A stretch of 64,000 nt of DNA, from NCBI RefSeq assembly GCF_006494365.1, contig NZ_VHIP01000004.1:62001-126000 (forward strand), read 5' to 3'. This DNA is from Aestuariibacter sp. GS-14 (GTDB taxonomy: Bacteria > Pseudomonadota > Gammaproteobacteria > Enterobacterales > Alteromonadaceae). Under the pieces are notes generated by a model, which saw only the letters and a program-made list of their open reading frames with translations, did not search any database and was not told the DNA's origin. The position numbers and the translations under genes are program-made. Shown piece after piece: positions 56,801-64,000 of this stretch; positions within the stretch are counted from its first letter, which is position 1, and each line of letters opens with the position of its first letter.

Positions 56801-58096
56801 CTATAAGCCAAATACAGCAGGCAACGCTTCGCTAAACCAGGCTACATAGGTTACCAGCATCAGCACTACAAACATGGCGCCATACAATGGCAATAACGGT
56901 TTAATAATTTTGTCGAGACGCGTTTTCGCAATGGCACAGGTAATAAACAATACCGCACCCACAGGCGGCGAACACAAGCCGATCGACAGGTTAAGTACAA
57001 TCATGATCCCGAATTGCAGCGGTGACATACCCAGTTGCATGGCTACCGGCAGGAAAATCGGGGTAAAGATAAGTACTGCTGGTGTCATGTCCAAAAACGC
57101 CCCTACAACAATCAATAGCAGATTGATCAGTAATAAAATCACAATAGGGTTGTCGCTGATATCCAGCAAAAACGCGCTGATATTCTGTGGAATATTTTCA
57201 AACGAGAGCATCCACGACATGGCGGTAGAGGCACCTATCAGCAACATAACGATCGCCGTGGTTTCTGCAGACTTAAGCAGAATATCGGGCAATTGTTTAA
57301 CCTGCACTTCACGATACACACCAACGGCAAGAACGAGGGAATACACTACCGCGATGGCGCCAGCTTCAGTGGCAGTAAAAATACCGCCCACAATACCGCC
57401 AATAACCAGCACAATCAGGAATAAACTTGGCAAGGCTGCCGCAACCTGTTTTGCCACAACGTTTAACGGTAAACGCTCTGTGGTTGCATAACCTTTTCGC
57501 TTCGCGTGGAAATAACACACAATCATCAAACTCAGGCCAACCATAATGCCTGGTAAATAACCCGCCATAAACAGCGCGGCAATCGACACGCCGCCACTGG
57601 CAATAGCATAAACAATCAGAATATTACTGGGAGGGATCAGCATGCCGGTGGTTGACGCCGCTGCGGTCACTGCGGCACTGAAGTTTTCGTCGTAACCCTG
57701 CTTTTTCATCTCGGGTAACATAAAACTGCCAATCGCCGAGGTTGTAGCAACCGCAGAACCAGAAATGGCGCCGAACAACATACACGACACCACGTTAACC
57801 AGTGCTAACCCACCCGGTAGCGAGCCAATCAGCGCAAGCGCGCAGTTGATCAGGCGTTTAGCGATACCACCACGCCCCATGATCATGCCCGAGAGCACGA
57901 AAAACGGAATGGCAAGTAAGGCAAAACTGTCTAGGCCCCCCGCCATTCGCTGAGCGATGGTGGTAACAGCGGGGGTAAAGTCGATACTCATGAGCATGGC
58001 GATGAGCGTTGCAATACCAATGCTAAAAGAAATTGGCACGTTTAATACTAATAAGGCAAAAAACGCAACAACCAGTACAATCGCGGTCATTTCCAT
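56801..58096 (-). CDS. TRAP transporter large permease (DctM type)
   Basis: This is a 431-residue protein with about 12-13 membrane helices. FALLAIPFFVLSGMIMGRGGIAKRL (shown in part) and GLLIPPSNILIVYA-like segments (GMLIPPSNILIVYAIASGG) are DctM signatures. It is the ion-coupled channel of the three-part transporter and starts directly after dctQ (TAAATG). With its operon partners kduD/kduI it probably imports uronates or unsaturated digalacturonate. Confidence 0.95.
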   Translation of the reverse strand: MEMTAIVLVVAFFALLVLNVPISFSIGIATLIAMLMSIDFTPAVTTIAQRMAGGLDSFALLAIPFFVLSGMIMGRGGIAKRLINCALALIGSLPGGLALVNVVSCMLFGAISGSAVATTSAIGSFMLPEMKKQGYDENFSAAVTAAASTTGMLIPPSNILIVYAIASGGVSIAALFMAGYLPGIMVGLSLMIVCYFHAKRKGYATTERLPLNVVAKQVAAALPSLFLIVLVIGGIVGGIFTATEAGAIAVVYSLVLAVGVYREVQVKQLPDILLKSAETTAIVMLLIGASTAMSWMLSFENIPQNISAFLLDISDNPIVILLLINLLLIVVGAFLDMTPAVLIFTPIFLPVAMQLGMSPLQFGIMIVLNLSIGLCSPPVGAVLFITCAIAKTRLDKIIKPLLPLYGAMFVVLMLVTYVAWFSEALPAVFGL

Positions 58097-58585
58097 TTAT
58101 AGTGCCTCCACATCGTCGGAAACCCACAGGTTGCGGATATTTATCAGGCAATACAGCATGATCAACGCACCGGTAATGGGTAGTACTGTGTACACATACC
58201 CAATTTTTACTTCCAGCGCTGCAGAAATCTGCTCAAGTTGCAGAGTTAGGCTAACCAGTTGATTACCGCCATACAGCAGTGCAGTTGCGCAAAAGCCAAA
58301 CACTAATAGCTCAACCAATGTGAGGATGACTTTACGGCGTTGTGCTGGTTGCTTTTCAACAATCAGATTAAAGCCCAAATGCACCTTCTGGCGATAGGCG
58401 TATGCCGCTCCCAGCAAGCCAATCCAAATCAGAAAAAAGCGCGACAGTTCTTCGGTCACTGACGCTGGATCCTTTAAAATGTAGCGAGATATAACCTGCC
58501 ACACGACCGCCAACAGAATTCCTAACATTGCCAGGATAAGTGCACCTGCTACTGTACGGTCGATAAATGCAATAATTGAGCGCAT
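58097..58585 (-). CDS. TRAP transporter small permease (DctQ type)
   Basis: This is a 162-residue protein with four membrane helices; the motif RYILKDPASVTEELSRFFLIW between helices 1 and 2 (shown loosely) marks the DctQ family. It holds DctM and the binding protein together. It lies one base after dctP. Confidence 0.93.
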   Translation of the reverse strand: MRSIIAFIDRTVAGALILAMLGILLAVVWQVISRYILKDPASVTEELSRFFLIWIGLLGAAYAYRQKVHLGFNLIVEKQPAQRRKVILTLVELLVFGFCATALLYGGNQLVSLTLQLEQISAALEVKIGYVYTVLPITGALIMLYCLINIRNLWVSDDVEAL

Positions 58586-58586
58586 A

Positions 58587-59573
58587 TTACATAGCCTTAA
58601 TTTGTTCGATTAACGCACCAATTTCGGTGTCGCGCAGACTGTCGTGAAACGGTTTAACCGCGTCAACAAAAGGGCCTTTGTCGGGGTAGATCACCTCTAC
58701 ACCGTCAGCAATCACCATTTCAAGCGATTCCTTGGTTGATGCCTGCCAGGCTTCGCGTTGAAATACCACAGACTCTGCCATGGCCTGAGCTACCCATTGT
58801 TGTTGCTCCGGGTTGAGATTTTCCCAGGTGCGCAACGACATCAGCATCACATCTGGTACTGACGTATGTTCATCAAGGGAGTAATAGCGCGCGATTTCGT
58901 AGTGACGTGAAAGGTAATAGCTGGGCGGATTGTTTTCAGCGCCATCTACTACGCCTTGCTGCAATGCCGTATACAGTTCCCCCCATGCCACCGGCGTGGC
59001 GGCAGCACCGAGTTCGCGTACAGTTTGCACTGCAGTAGGGCTGTTCAGTACACGAATTTTCAAGCCGGCTAAATCGGCCGGTGAATGGATAGGTTTGTCA
59101 TTGGTGTAAAAACTGCGGCTACCGGCATCGTAGTACGCCAAACCTTTCAGTTTAAAATCCTCTATCCCCTTCAACAAATTTTTACCGATATCACTGTTTA
59201 GCACAGTCCAGTAGTGATCGTTATCGCGGAAAATATAGGGGATGCTGAAAATTTTCATGGCCGGAGCAAAGCCTTCAAGCGGGCTTGCTGATACCTTTGT
59301 CATGGATAGTGATCCAATTTGCAGCAGCTCAATCATTTCCCGCTCAGTACCCAACTGGCTACCGGGATAAATTTTTACATCCATCTGGCCGTTCGACAGT
59401 ACAGCAAGGCGCTCACCAAAAAACACCATGGCTTTGTGAACCGAGTGCTGAGTGTCCAGGGTATGACCCAGTCTTAGCACGACTTTGTTATCAGTTACTG
59501 CGTTGTCGCTGCATCCTGCAATCAGGAATAACGAGGTCAGCAACGCAAACGGTAAGGTTTTAAACAAGCTCAT
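58587..59573 (-). CDS. TRAP transporter substrate-binding protein (DctP type)
   Basis: About 328 residues. The N-terminus has a lipoprotein-like signal (LLTSLFLIAGCS), so it may be membrane-tethered in the periplasm. LRLGHTLDTQHSVHKAM, YPGSQLGTEREMIELLQIG and LKIRVLNSPTAVQTVRELGA, with the conserved Arg that binds the carboxylate, are DctP features. The ATG at 59573 has AGGAG six bases upstream; the TTG two codons earlier is rejected. The ligand is most likely a uronate, by context. Confidence 0.93.
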   Translation of the reverse strand: MSLFKTLPFALLTSLFLIAGCSDNAVTDNKVVLRLGHTLDTQHSVHKAMVFFGERLAVLSNGQMDVKIYPGSQLGTEREMIELLQIGSLSMTKVSASPLEGFAPAMKIFSIPYIFRDNDHYWTVLNSDIGKNLLKGIEDFKLKGLAYYDAGSRSFYTNDKPIHSPADLAGLKIRVLNSPTAVQTVRELGAAATPVAWGELYTALQQGVVDGAENNPPSYYLSRHYEIARYYSLDEHTSVPDVMLMSLRTWENLNPEQQQWVAQAMAESVVFQREAWQASTKESLEMVIADGVEVIYPDKGPFVDAVKPFHDSLRDTEIGALIEQIKAM

Positions 59574-59582
59574 TGCCAACTC

Positions 59583-60425
59583 CTAGCGCAGCTCACTGGC
59601 GGGAAACTTGTCCATATCGTCATAGTCGAGATTCTCCCCGGCCATACCCCATATAAACGCATAACTTGCCGTGCCGCAGCCGCAGTGAATCGACCAGGGG
59701 GGTGACAATACAGCCTGTTCGTTTTGCACGAACAGGTGGCGGGTTTCCTTTGGCTCACCCATAAAATGGCATACCGCTTGTTGTTCTGCGATATCGAAAT
59801 AGAAATACACTTCGTTTCGGCGGTCGTGCTGGTGCGCTGGCATGGTGTTCCATACGCTGCCCGGATACAGCCGGGTAAGGCCCATTTGTAACTGACAGGT
59901 TTGCACTACGCTGTTGATGATCAACTGATGAATATCGCGTTCGTTGGCCGTTTCAGCAGACCCCATATGCAGCACATTGGCATCGTCTTTACCCACTTTC
60001 TTACACGGGTAGCTTGCATGTGCTGGTGCAGAATTCAGGTAAAAGTGCGCGGGGTTTTCAGCACTGTCGGAATAGAACGTAACATCGTACTCGCCTGCTC
60101 CAATGTAAAGTGCCTCGCCTTTTTCCAGCGCATATTCGGCATCGTTTACAGTAATCTTGCCGGGGCCGCCTACGTTTATCACACCCACTTCCCGACGGGC
60201 CGTGAAGCTTGCTGATTTAAGCGCATCCAGTGTTTCCAGTACCAGCCCATTTTCCAATGGAACAGCACCGCCAACCATAAAGCGTTCGTAGTGGCTATAA
60301 ATCCAATACACTTTGCCTGGTTGCATAAGTTTGTCAGCCAGGAAGGCATTGCGCAGTTCCTGGGTATCGTATTGTTTTGCTTCGCGCTGACCGATGGCGT
60401 ATCGCGTTTCGTATTCTGTAGTCAT
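59583..60425 (-). CDS. kduI: 5-Keto-4-deoxyuronate isomerase
   Basis: This is a 280-residue cupin-fold isomerase of standard length. VYWIYSHYERFMVGGAVPLE, GEALYIGAGEYDVTFYS and the C-terminal metal site TMPAHQHDRRNEVYFYFD identify KduI. It converts 5-keto-4-deoxyuronate, formed from unsaturated pectin ends, to 2,5-diketo-3-deoxygluconate. It lies 16 bases after kduD and 9 bases before dctP. Confidence 0.97.
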   Translation of the reverse strand: MTTEYETRYAIGQREAKQYDTQELRNAFLADKLMQPGKVYWIYSHYERFMVGGAVPLENGLVLETLDALKSASFTARREVGVINVGGPGKITVNDAEYALEKGEALYIGAGEYDVTFYSDSAENPAHFYLNSAPAHASYPCKKVGKDDANVLHMGSAETANERDIHQLIINSVVQTCQLQMGLTRLYPGSVWNTMPAHQHDRRNEVYFYFDIAEQQAVCHFMGEPKETRHLFVQNEQAVLSPPWSIHCGCGTASYAFIWGMAGENLDYDDMDKFPASELR

Positions 60426-60441
60426 GAGTTATACCACCTGG

Positions 60442-61203
60442 CTATCGGGCTAAAAATCCACCGTCAACTGCCAACACATGGCCATTGACATACTGACTGG
60501 CTGGGCTGGCTAAAAACACCACAGCCCCTTTAAGGTCTTCTGTTTCACCCCAACGACCGGCGGGAATGCGGGCACAAATTTCAGTACTGCGTTTTGCATC
60601 GTCCTGAAGGGCTTGGGTGTTGTCGGTGCGAATGTATCCGGGCGCAATGGCATTTACCTGCACATTTGACGCGCCCCACTCATTTGCCAGGGCTTTGGTT
60701 AACCCGGCAATAGCGTGTTTACTTGCGGTGTACGCAGGAACGGTAATGCCGCCGCTGTAGCTGAGCATAGACGCGGTATTGATGATTTTACCGCCGCCTT
60801 GAGCAATCATGGCTTTACCGATTTTTTGGCTTAGCAGAAACGCCGCATCCAGATTCACTGTTAACACCCGTTGCCAGGCGTCCAGCGGAAAGGTTACCGC
60901 AGGCTCGCGATATATTGTGCCGCCATTATTTACCAGAATATCGATCCCGCCCCACAGCGCCAGGGCTTGTTCGGCCATCGCCTCTACCGCCTGCATGTCT
61001 GACAAATCAGCATAAACCTGTTCCGCTCTCACTGTCCCCAGACTATTGATTTGCTCAACTGTGTGGTCGCAACCACCGGCTCCCGAACTGGCACAAATGA
61101 CATCTGCGCCCGCTTCCGCCAGTGCAATGGCCATTGCCTGCCCAATTCCCCGGCTTGCACCGGTTACCAATGCGCGCTTTCCCGCTAAACTAAAATTCGG
61201 CAT
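60442..61203 (-). CDS. kduD: 2-Keto-3-deoxygluconate dehydrogenase (SDR)
   Basis: This is a 253-residue short-chain dehydrogenase. The Rossmann motif VTGASRGIGQAMAIALA, VNNGG, and the catalytic Ser-Tyr-Lys set (SMLSYSGG and YTASKHA) are complete, as is the C-terminal GHVLAVDGGFLAR. It reduces 2,5-diketo-3-deoxygluconate to KDG. The frame extends to a GTG at 61233, but AAGGG before the ATG at 61203 gives the right length. First gene of kduD-kduI-dctPQM. Confidence 0.95.
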   Translation of the reverse strand: MPNFSLAGKRALVTGASRGIGQAMAIALAEAGADVICASSGAGGCDHTVEQINSLGTVRAEQVYADLSDMQAVEAMAEQALALWGGIDILVNNGGTIYREPAVTFPLDAWQRVLTVNLDAAFLLSQKIGKAMIAQGGGKIINTASMLSYSGGITVPAYTASKHAIAGLTKALANEWGASNVQVNAIAPGYIRTDNTQALQDDAKRSTEICARIPAGRWGETEDLKGAVVFLASPASQYVNGHVLAVDGGFLAR

Positions 61204-61345
61204 CACAACCCTTTTACTGTGTTTTAGCGCCACTCACTCTGTATATATATTGAACAAGAGTGGCGACAATAACGGTGCGCATAACCCAACCTGTTTAAAA
61301 GAAGAAGGTTGGTATACCACACCTGGTCAATTGTTAATAATATTT

Positions 61346-61397
61346 AAAATAATTGCCACCGGTGGCATTTGTCAATATGATAGGTAAAAAATATGTT
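61346..61397. promoter_or_regulatory. Divergent promoters with shared operator, kduD and DUF4861-like gene
   Basis: The perfect palindrome TGCCACCGGTGGCA lies at 61354-61367. For kduD (minus) TTGACA (61370-61375) and TATTTT (61346-61351) with an 18-base spacer place the operator between -35 and -10. For the plus-strand gene TTGTCA (61369-61374) and TATGTT (61392-61397) with 17 bases place the operator just upstream of and touching the -35 side. One bound repressor could block both. Confidence 0.78.
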
Positions 61398-61420
61398 GAT
61401 TTTAACCCTCGGAGACCGTC

Positions 61421-62416
61421 ATGAATCGCACGACTTTAGCCGCTATTATTGCTGCCAGCATTAGCTTAACAGCCTGTAATAAATCTCCAGAAACCGTAAA
61501 AGATTCAGTTACTTCTGCAGAGCCTGTACAACGAACACACGCCGAACTGTCTGTTCGTCAGGGCGGTGCCTGGGATGGTCAGAAGTATGTTGCTGATAAT
61601 TTTACATTTGAACCAGTGACTGCCTTCACTTCACCTGCACAGCTTACCGATCACTCTTACTATTTGCGTTATGAAGGGCCAGGCTGGGAAAACGATCTTG
61701 TGGGTTATCGCTTATACCTTGATTGGCGCAATGGCATTGATGTGTTTGTAAAAACCACCAGCGATATGGTGCTGAGCAAGGTAGGTCAGGATGGCTACGA
61801 CAGCTACCACGAACTGTCAGATTGGGGCGGCGATGCATTAAAGGTGGGTAAATCCGTGGGTCTTGGCGCACTGGGTCGTTGGATGGGTGATAATGTTGAG
61901 CACTTTAAGCAGGTAAACAACACACACTGGTCACTGCTGAAAGATGGCGGCGACACCAGCGAATTTGAAGTGCGTTATGAGGGTTGGGACGTAGCAGGTG
62001 TTAGTGCTGATGTAACTACTCACTATCAGATTAACGCAGGCGATCCTTCAACATTAGTGACAGTAACATCATCCGTTCCCCTGGATAATCTGGTTACGGG
62101 TTTAGTGCGTCACGACAATGTAAACTACATTGAGAAGCACGGTGAACACTGGACGATGATTGCAACTTACGGCAAGCAAAATCTGTTGGGCGATGAGTGG
62201 GATTTAGGTTTGGCGTTGTTTGTTAAAAATGATCAGATAGCGGAGCAGTTTGAAGGCCCACACGATTATTTATTCAAATTTGTACCACAAGCAACTTACC
62301 AGTACGGCTTCTTTGCTACCTGGCAGGGTCACCCTGAGCAACCTCAGACTCAACAGGAATTTGAGGCGTTTATGGAAGACAAACTAAAACGCCTTGATGC
62401 CGGTATAAATAACTAA
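61421..62416 (+). CDS. DUF4861-like lipoprotein of the pectin regulon
   Basis: This is a 331-residue protein with a lipoprotein signal (AAIIAASISLTAC, lipid Cys at about 19). The block YYLRYEGPGWENDLVGYRLY followed by LDWRNGIDVF is typical, as I recall, of the DUF4861 family found in polysaccharide-degradation loci. The body is predicted beta-rich. No catalytic residues are assigned. It is divergent from kduD across a shared LacI-type operator, so it is expected to be induced with pectin use; it might be an enzyme on unsaturated oligouronides or a binding protein. GGAG lies six bases before the ATG. Confidence 0.82.
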   Translation: MNRTTLAAIIAASISLTACNKSPETVKDSVTSAEPVQRTHAELSVRQGGAWDGQKYVADNFTFEPVTAFTSPAQLTDHSYYLRYEGPGWENDLVGYRLYLDWRNGIDVFVKTTSDMVLSKVGQDGYDSYHELSDWGGDALKVGKSVGLGALGRWMGDNVEHFKQVNNTHWSLLKDGGDTSEFEVRYEGWDVAGVSADVTTHYQINAGDPSTLVTVTSSVPLDNLVTGLVRHDNVNYIEKHGEHWTMIATYGKQNLLGDEWDLGLALFVKNDQIAEQFEGPHDYLFKFVPQATYQYGFFATWQGHPEQPQTQQEFEAFMEDKLKRLDAGINN

Positions 62417-62421
62417 CTAAA

Positions 62422-62907
62422 TTAACGGTCCAGACGTTTGGATTCGTCGGTGCGGGTAGTGTCGGTATATTCTCCTTCAATAGGGTCGCCGTCATTACCC
62501 TGGCGCTGTTGTGTATTCGAATAGTAGAACTGTTGATTACCGCCCTGCACCGCGCGCACAGTGAGGTGTTTTGCCAACCTGCCTGCCATAAACTGACGGC
62601 TGAATGGCAACACAAACAAAAATCCAATAATGTCGGTTATAAACCCCGGTGTTACAAGCAGCACCCCGGCAATCACCAGCATCATCCCTTCCATCATCTC
62701 TTTGCCGGGCACTTCGTTTTTTGCCAGTTTTTGCTGGGCTTTTTGTAGCGTAGACAAGCCTTCCTGACGCACCAGATAGGCACCCACAAATGCGGTAACC
62801 AGAATGAGCCCAACGGTATTCCACCCGCCAATCATATCGCCTACCTGAAGCAGTAGTGCTATTTCAGCAATGGGCATTAAAATAAAAAGCAGTAGTAAAA
62901 TTTGCAA
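62422..62907 (-). CDS. fxsA: FxsA-family membrane protein
   Basis: This is a 161-residue protein. Helices near 2-20, 27-45 and 70-100 and the motif LVRQEGLSTLQKAQQKLA match FxsA, a cytoplasmic membrane protein that in Escherichia coli affects exclusion of phage T7 in F-plasmid cells. The C-terminal 40 residues are polar. The frame starts with TTG at 62907; the next Met (residue 11) would cut into helix 1, so TTG is preferred. It converges with the DUF4861-like gene, five bases between stops. Confidence 0.92.
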   Translation of the reverse strand: MQILLLLFILMPIAEIALLLQVGDMIGGWNTVGLILVTAFVGAYLVRQEGLSTLQKAQQKLAKNEVPGKEMMEGMMLVIAGVLLVTPGFITDIIGFLFVLPFSRQFMAGRLAKHLTVRAVQGGNQQFYYSNTQQRQGNDGDPIEGEYTDTTRTDESKRLDR

Positions 62908-63108
62908 AGTACTATCCCGTTTCGAGTAAAAGAAAAACGATGGCGTTCTCTTAAGGTTATTTTAATTAAAATGGGGTAAGTTTGGATAATTCCAAGTCAT
63001 CGATTTTATATACTGTGTCGTAATGATTCAGTTAGGTATCACCGTAACCAGTGCAGCCAGTTAATAAATGAATAGTTTTTGTTGTTTTATCGGTCTAGTG
63101 AGGCAAGG

Positions 63109-63432
63109 ATGAATCCACTGTGTATAGTGTTAACCACCACCCATTCCACAACGTCGGCTAATGAAATTGCCGAAGCATTGCTCGAACGCCATCTGGCTGC
63201 CTGTGTGCAAATTGTACCTGGGATCCGTTCACTGTATCGGTGGGAAGGTAAAGTGGTTAGCGACGAAGAAGTGCAGTTGATCATTAAATCTACGCCTCAG
63301 GTGATCGATGAGGCTTATAACGTTGTAAGTGCCATACACCCTTATGAAATCCCACAATGGGTAGTGTTAAACTCTGTGCAGGCCAGCGAGGACTACTTGC
63401 ACTGGGTACAACAAGTAATTATCAGGAAGTAA
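63109..63432 (+). CDS. cutA: Divalent-cation tolerance protein CutA
   Basis: This is a 107-residue protein of the small trimeric CutA1 family. AEALLERHLAACVQIVPGI, SLYRWEGKVVSDEEVQLIIK and HPYEIPQWVVL are the family motifs. It is linked to copper tolerance, but its mechanism is unclear. GAGG lies seven bases before the ATG; an upstream TTG at 63079 is rejected. It precedes dsbD by 15 bases, a common pairing in gammaproteobacteria. Confidence 0.96.
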   Translation: MNPLCIVLTTTHSTTSANEIAEALLERHLAACVQIVPGIRSLYRWEGKVVSDEEVQLIIKSTPQVIDEAYNVVSAIHPYEIPQWVVLNSVQASEDYLHWVQQVIIRK

Positions 63433-63447
63433 GAAGGACAACTATTT

Positions 63448-64000
63448 GTGATACGCAAGCCAATGCTACTACTGCTGCTATTATTGAGCAGCTTACTGAG
63501 TCAGGTCGCCTCAGCCCAGTTAAGTAATGACAACATGCAGGATTTATTCAGCGACGAGCCACAATTTCTGCCCGTTGATGAAGCGTTTGTATTCGATTTT
63601 TCGCAGCAAGGCGACAAACTGGTTGTCACGTTTGATATTGCTGAAGGCTACTACCTGTACAAGAAGCAATTTAAAACCGTTACCAAAAACGCCACCGTGG
63701 GTGAGCCGGTTTTTCCCCCCGCCGATCAGATAGAAGATGAATTTTTTGGTATTTCTGAGGTGTTCTTTAATCGTCTGGCGTTTACTTATCCGATTGAGAA
63801 TAGCGTAAAAGATGGTGTAGTTAAGCTGCGTTATCAGGGCTGCGCCACAGCGGGTCTGTGTTACCCGCCCACGACCAAGGTTATTTATTTAAATGCCGTT
63901 GGTACAGAGAGCCAGGTAACGGCACCGCTCAGCGCGCCTGATCAAACAGAGCAATCCGCTATATCCACATCAGAGCAACCTGCGGTTAGTCAGCAATTCG
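63448..64000 (+). CDS. dsbD: Thiol:disulfide interchange protein DsbD, N-terminal part
   Basis: The frame is open to the window end, about 184 codons. A signal peptide (LLLLLLLSSLLSQVASA) is followed by the periplasmic nDsbD domain with GYYLYKKQFK and the redox pair in CATAGLCYPPT. The membrane and thioredoxin-like domains lie outside the window. DsbD carries electrons from cytoplasmic thioredoxin to periplasmic DsbC/DsbG and cytochrome maturation. The start is GTG at 63448 with AAGGA about nine bases before. Confidence 0.94.
   Translation, partial: MIRKPMLLLLLLLSSLLSQVASAQLSNDNMQDLFSDEPQFLPVDEAFVFDFSQQGDKLVVTFDIAEGYYLYKKQFKTVTKNATVGEPVFPPADQIEDEFFGISEVFFNRLAFTYPIENSVKDGVVKLRYQGCATAGLCYPPTTKVIYLNAVGTESQVTAPLSAPDQTEQSAISTSEQPAVSQQF

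Noticed and set aside
56874-57491. 205-codon plus-strand open frame
   Set aside because: Antisense to the TRAP large permease gene; Thr/Ala-rich shadow.

Overview
The window reads as one contiguous chromosomal segment of a marine-type gammaproteobacterium, most likely from the order Alteromonadales (family Alteromonadaceae or close). The basis is the mix of housekeeping genes (glmU, glmS with a DeoR-type regulator between them, asd, groES/groEL, split pntAA/pntAB/pntB, speA, cutA-dsbD), a long TonB-dependent receptor next to pectin-degrading enzymes, and two membrane-bound GGDEF proteins. No rRNA, tRNA, prophage or CRISPR array was recognised. Assignment to a genus is not possible from the sequence alone.

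Layout. Bases 1-5.8 kb, all minus strand: an exopolysaccharide block with three family 2 glycosyltransferases (one cut by the window edge), a sugar-phosphate transferase, a Wzx-type flippase and a small membrane protein. 5.9-8.9 kb: a soluble histidine kinase and its sigma-54-type response regulator. 9.1-10.2 kb: an HGSNAT-like membrane acyltransferase. 10.5-20.5 kb: a region sprinkled with a decamer, GGACACCCAC / GTGGGTGTCC, which surrounds a REP-associated tyrosine transposase (RAYT) gene at 13.4-14.3 kb and lies among a DUF155 gene, asd, and the amino-sugar operon glmU - ydgJ-like - unknown gene - deoR-type - glmS. 20.5-28.6 kb: a sensor with a degenerate GGDEF domain, an alkylation-repair operon (Ada-AlkA fusion, ogt, EamA transporter), a serine hydrolase, speA and a DUF3224 protein. 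28.7-37.2 kb: transhydrogenase, an M16 lipoprotein peptidase and groESL with a clear heat-shock promoter.

37.4-62.4 kb: a pectin utilisation locus. Surface and periplasmic steps are encoded by pectin methylesterase, GH28 polygalacturonase, an alpha/beta-hydrolase esterase, GH43, GH105 and a CE12 acetylesterase, with a TonB-dependent receptor for uptake across the outer membrane. A TRAP transporter (DctP-Q-M) moves uronates across the inner membrane. Inside, KduI/KduD process unsaturated uronate, and UxaC, a mannitol-dehydrogenase-family reductase, UxaA, KdgK and Eda take galacturonate to pyruvate and glyceraldehyde 3-phosphate. A LacI-family regulator lies in the middle. Four near-identical 14-bp palindromes (TGCYACCGGTRGCA) sit on the promoters of the four transcription units that start in this locus, which makes a self-contained regulon. 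An unexplained DUF4861-like lipoprotein is under the same control. A MASE1-GGDEF diguanylate cyclase is inserted between the two halves. 62.4-64 kb: fxsA, cutA and the start of dsbD.

The two most interesting signals are the RAYT with its dispersed decamer family and the four-site palindrome regulon. All functions are inferred by eye from protein motifs and context; no database search was possible.
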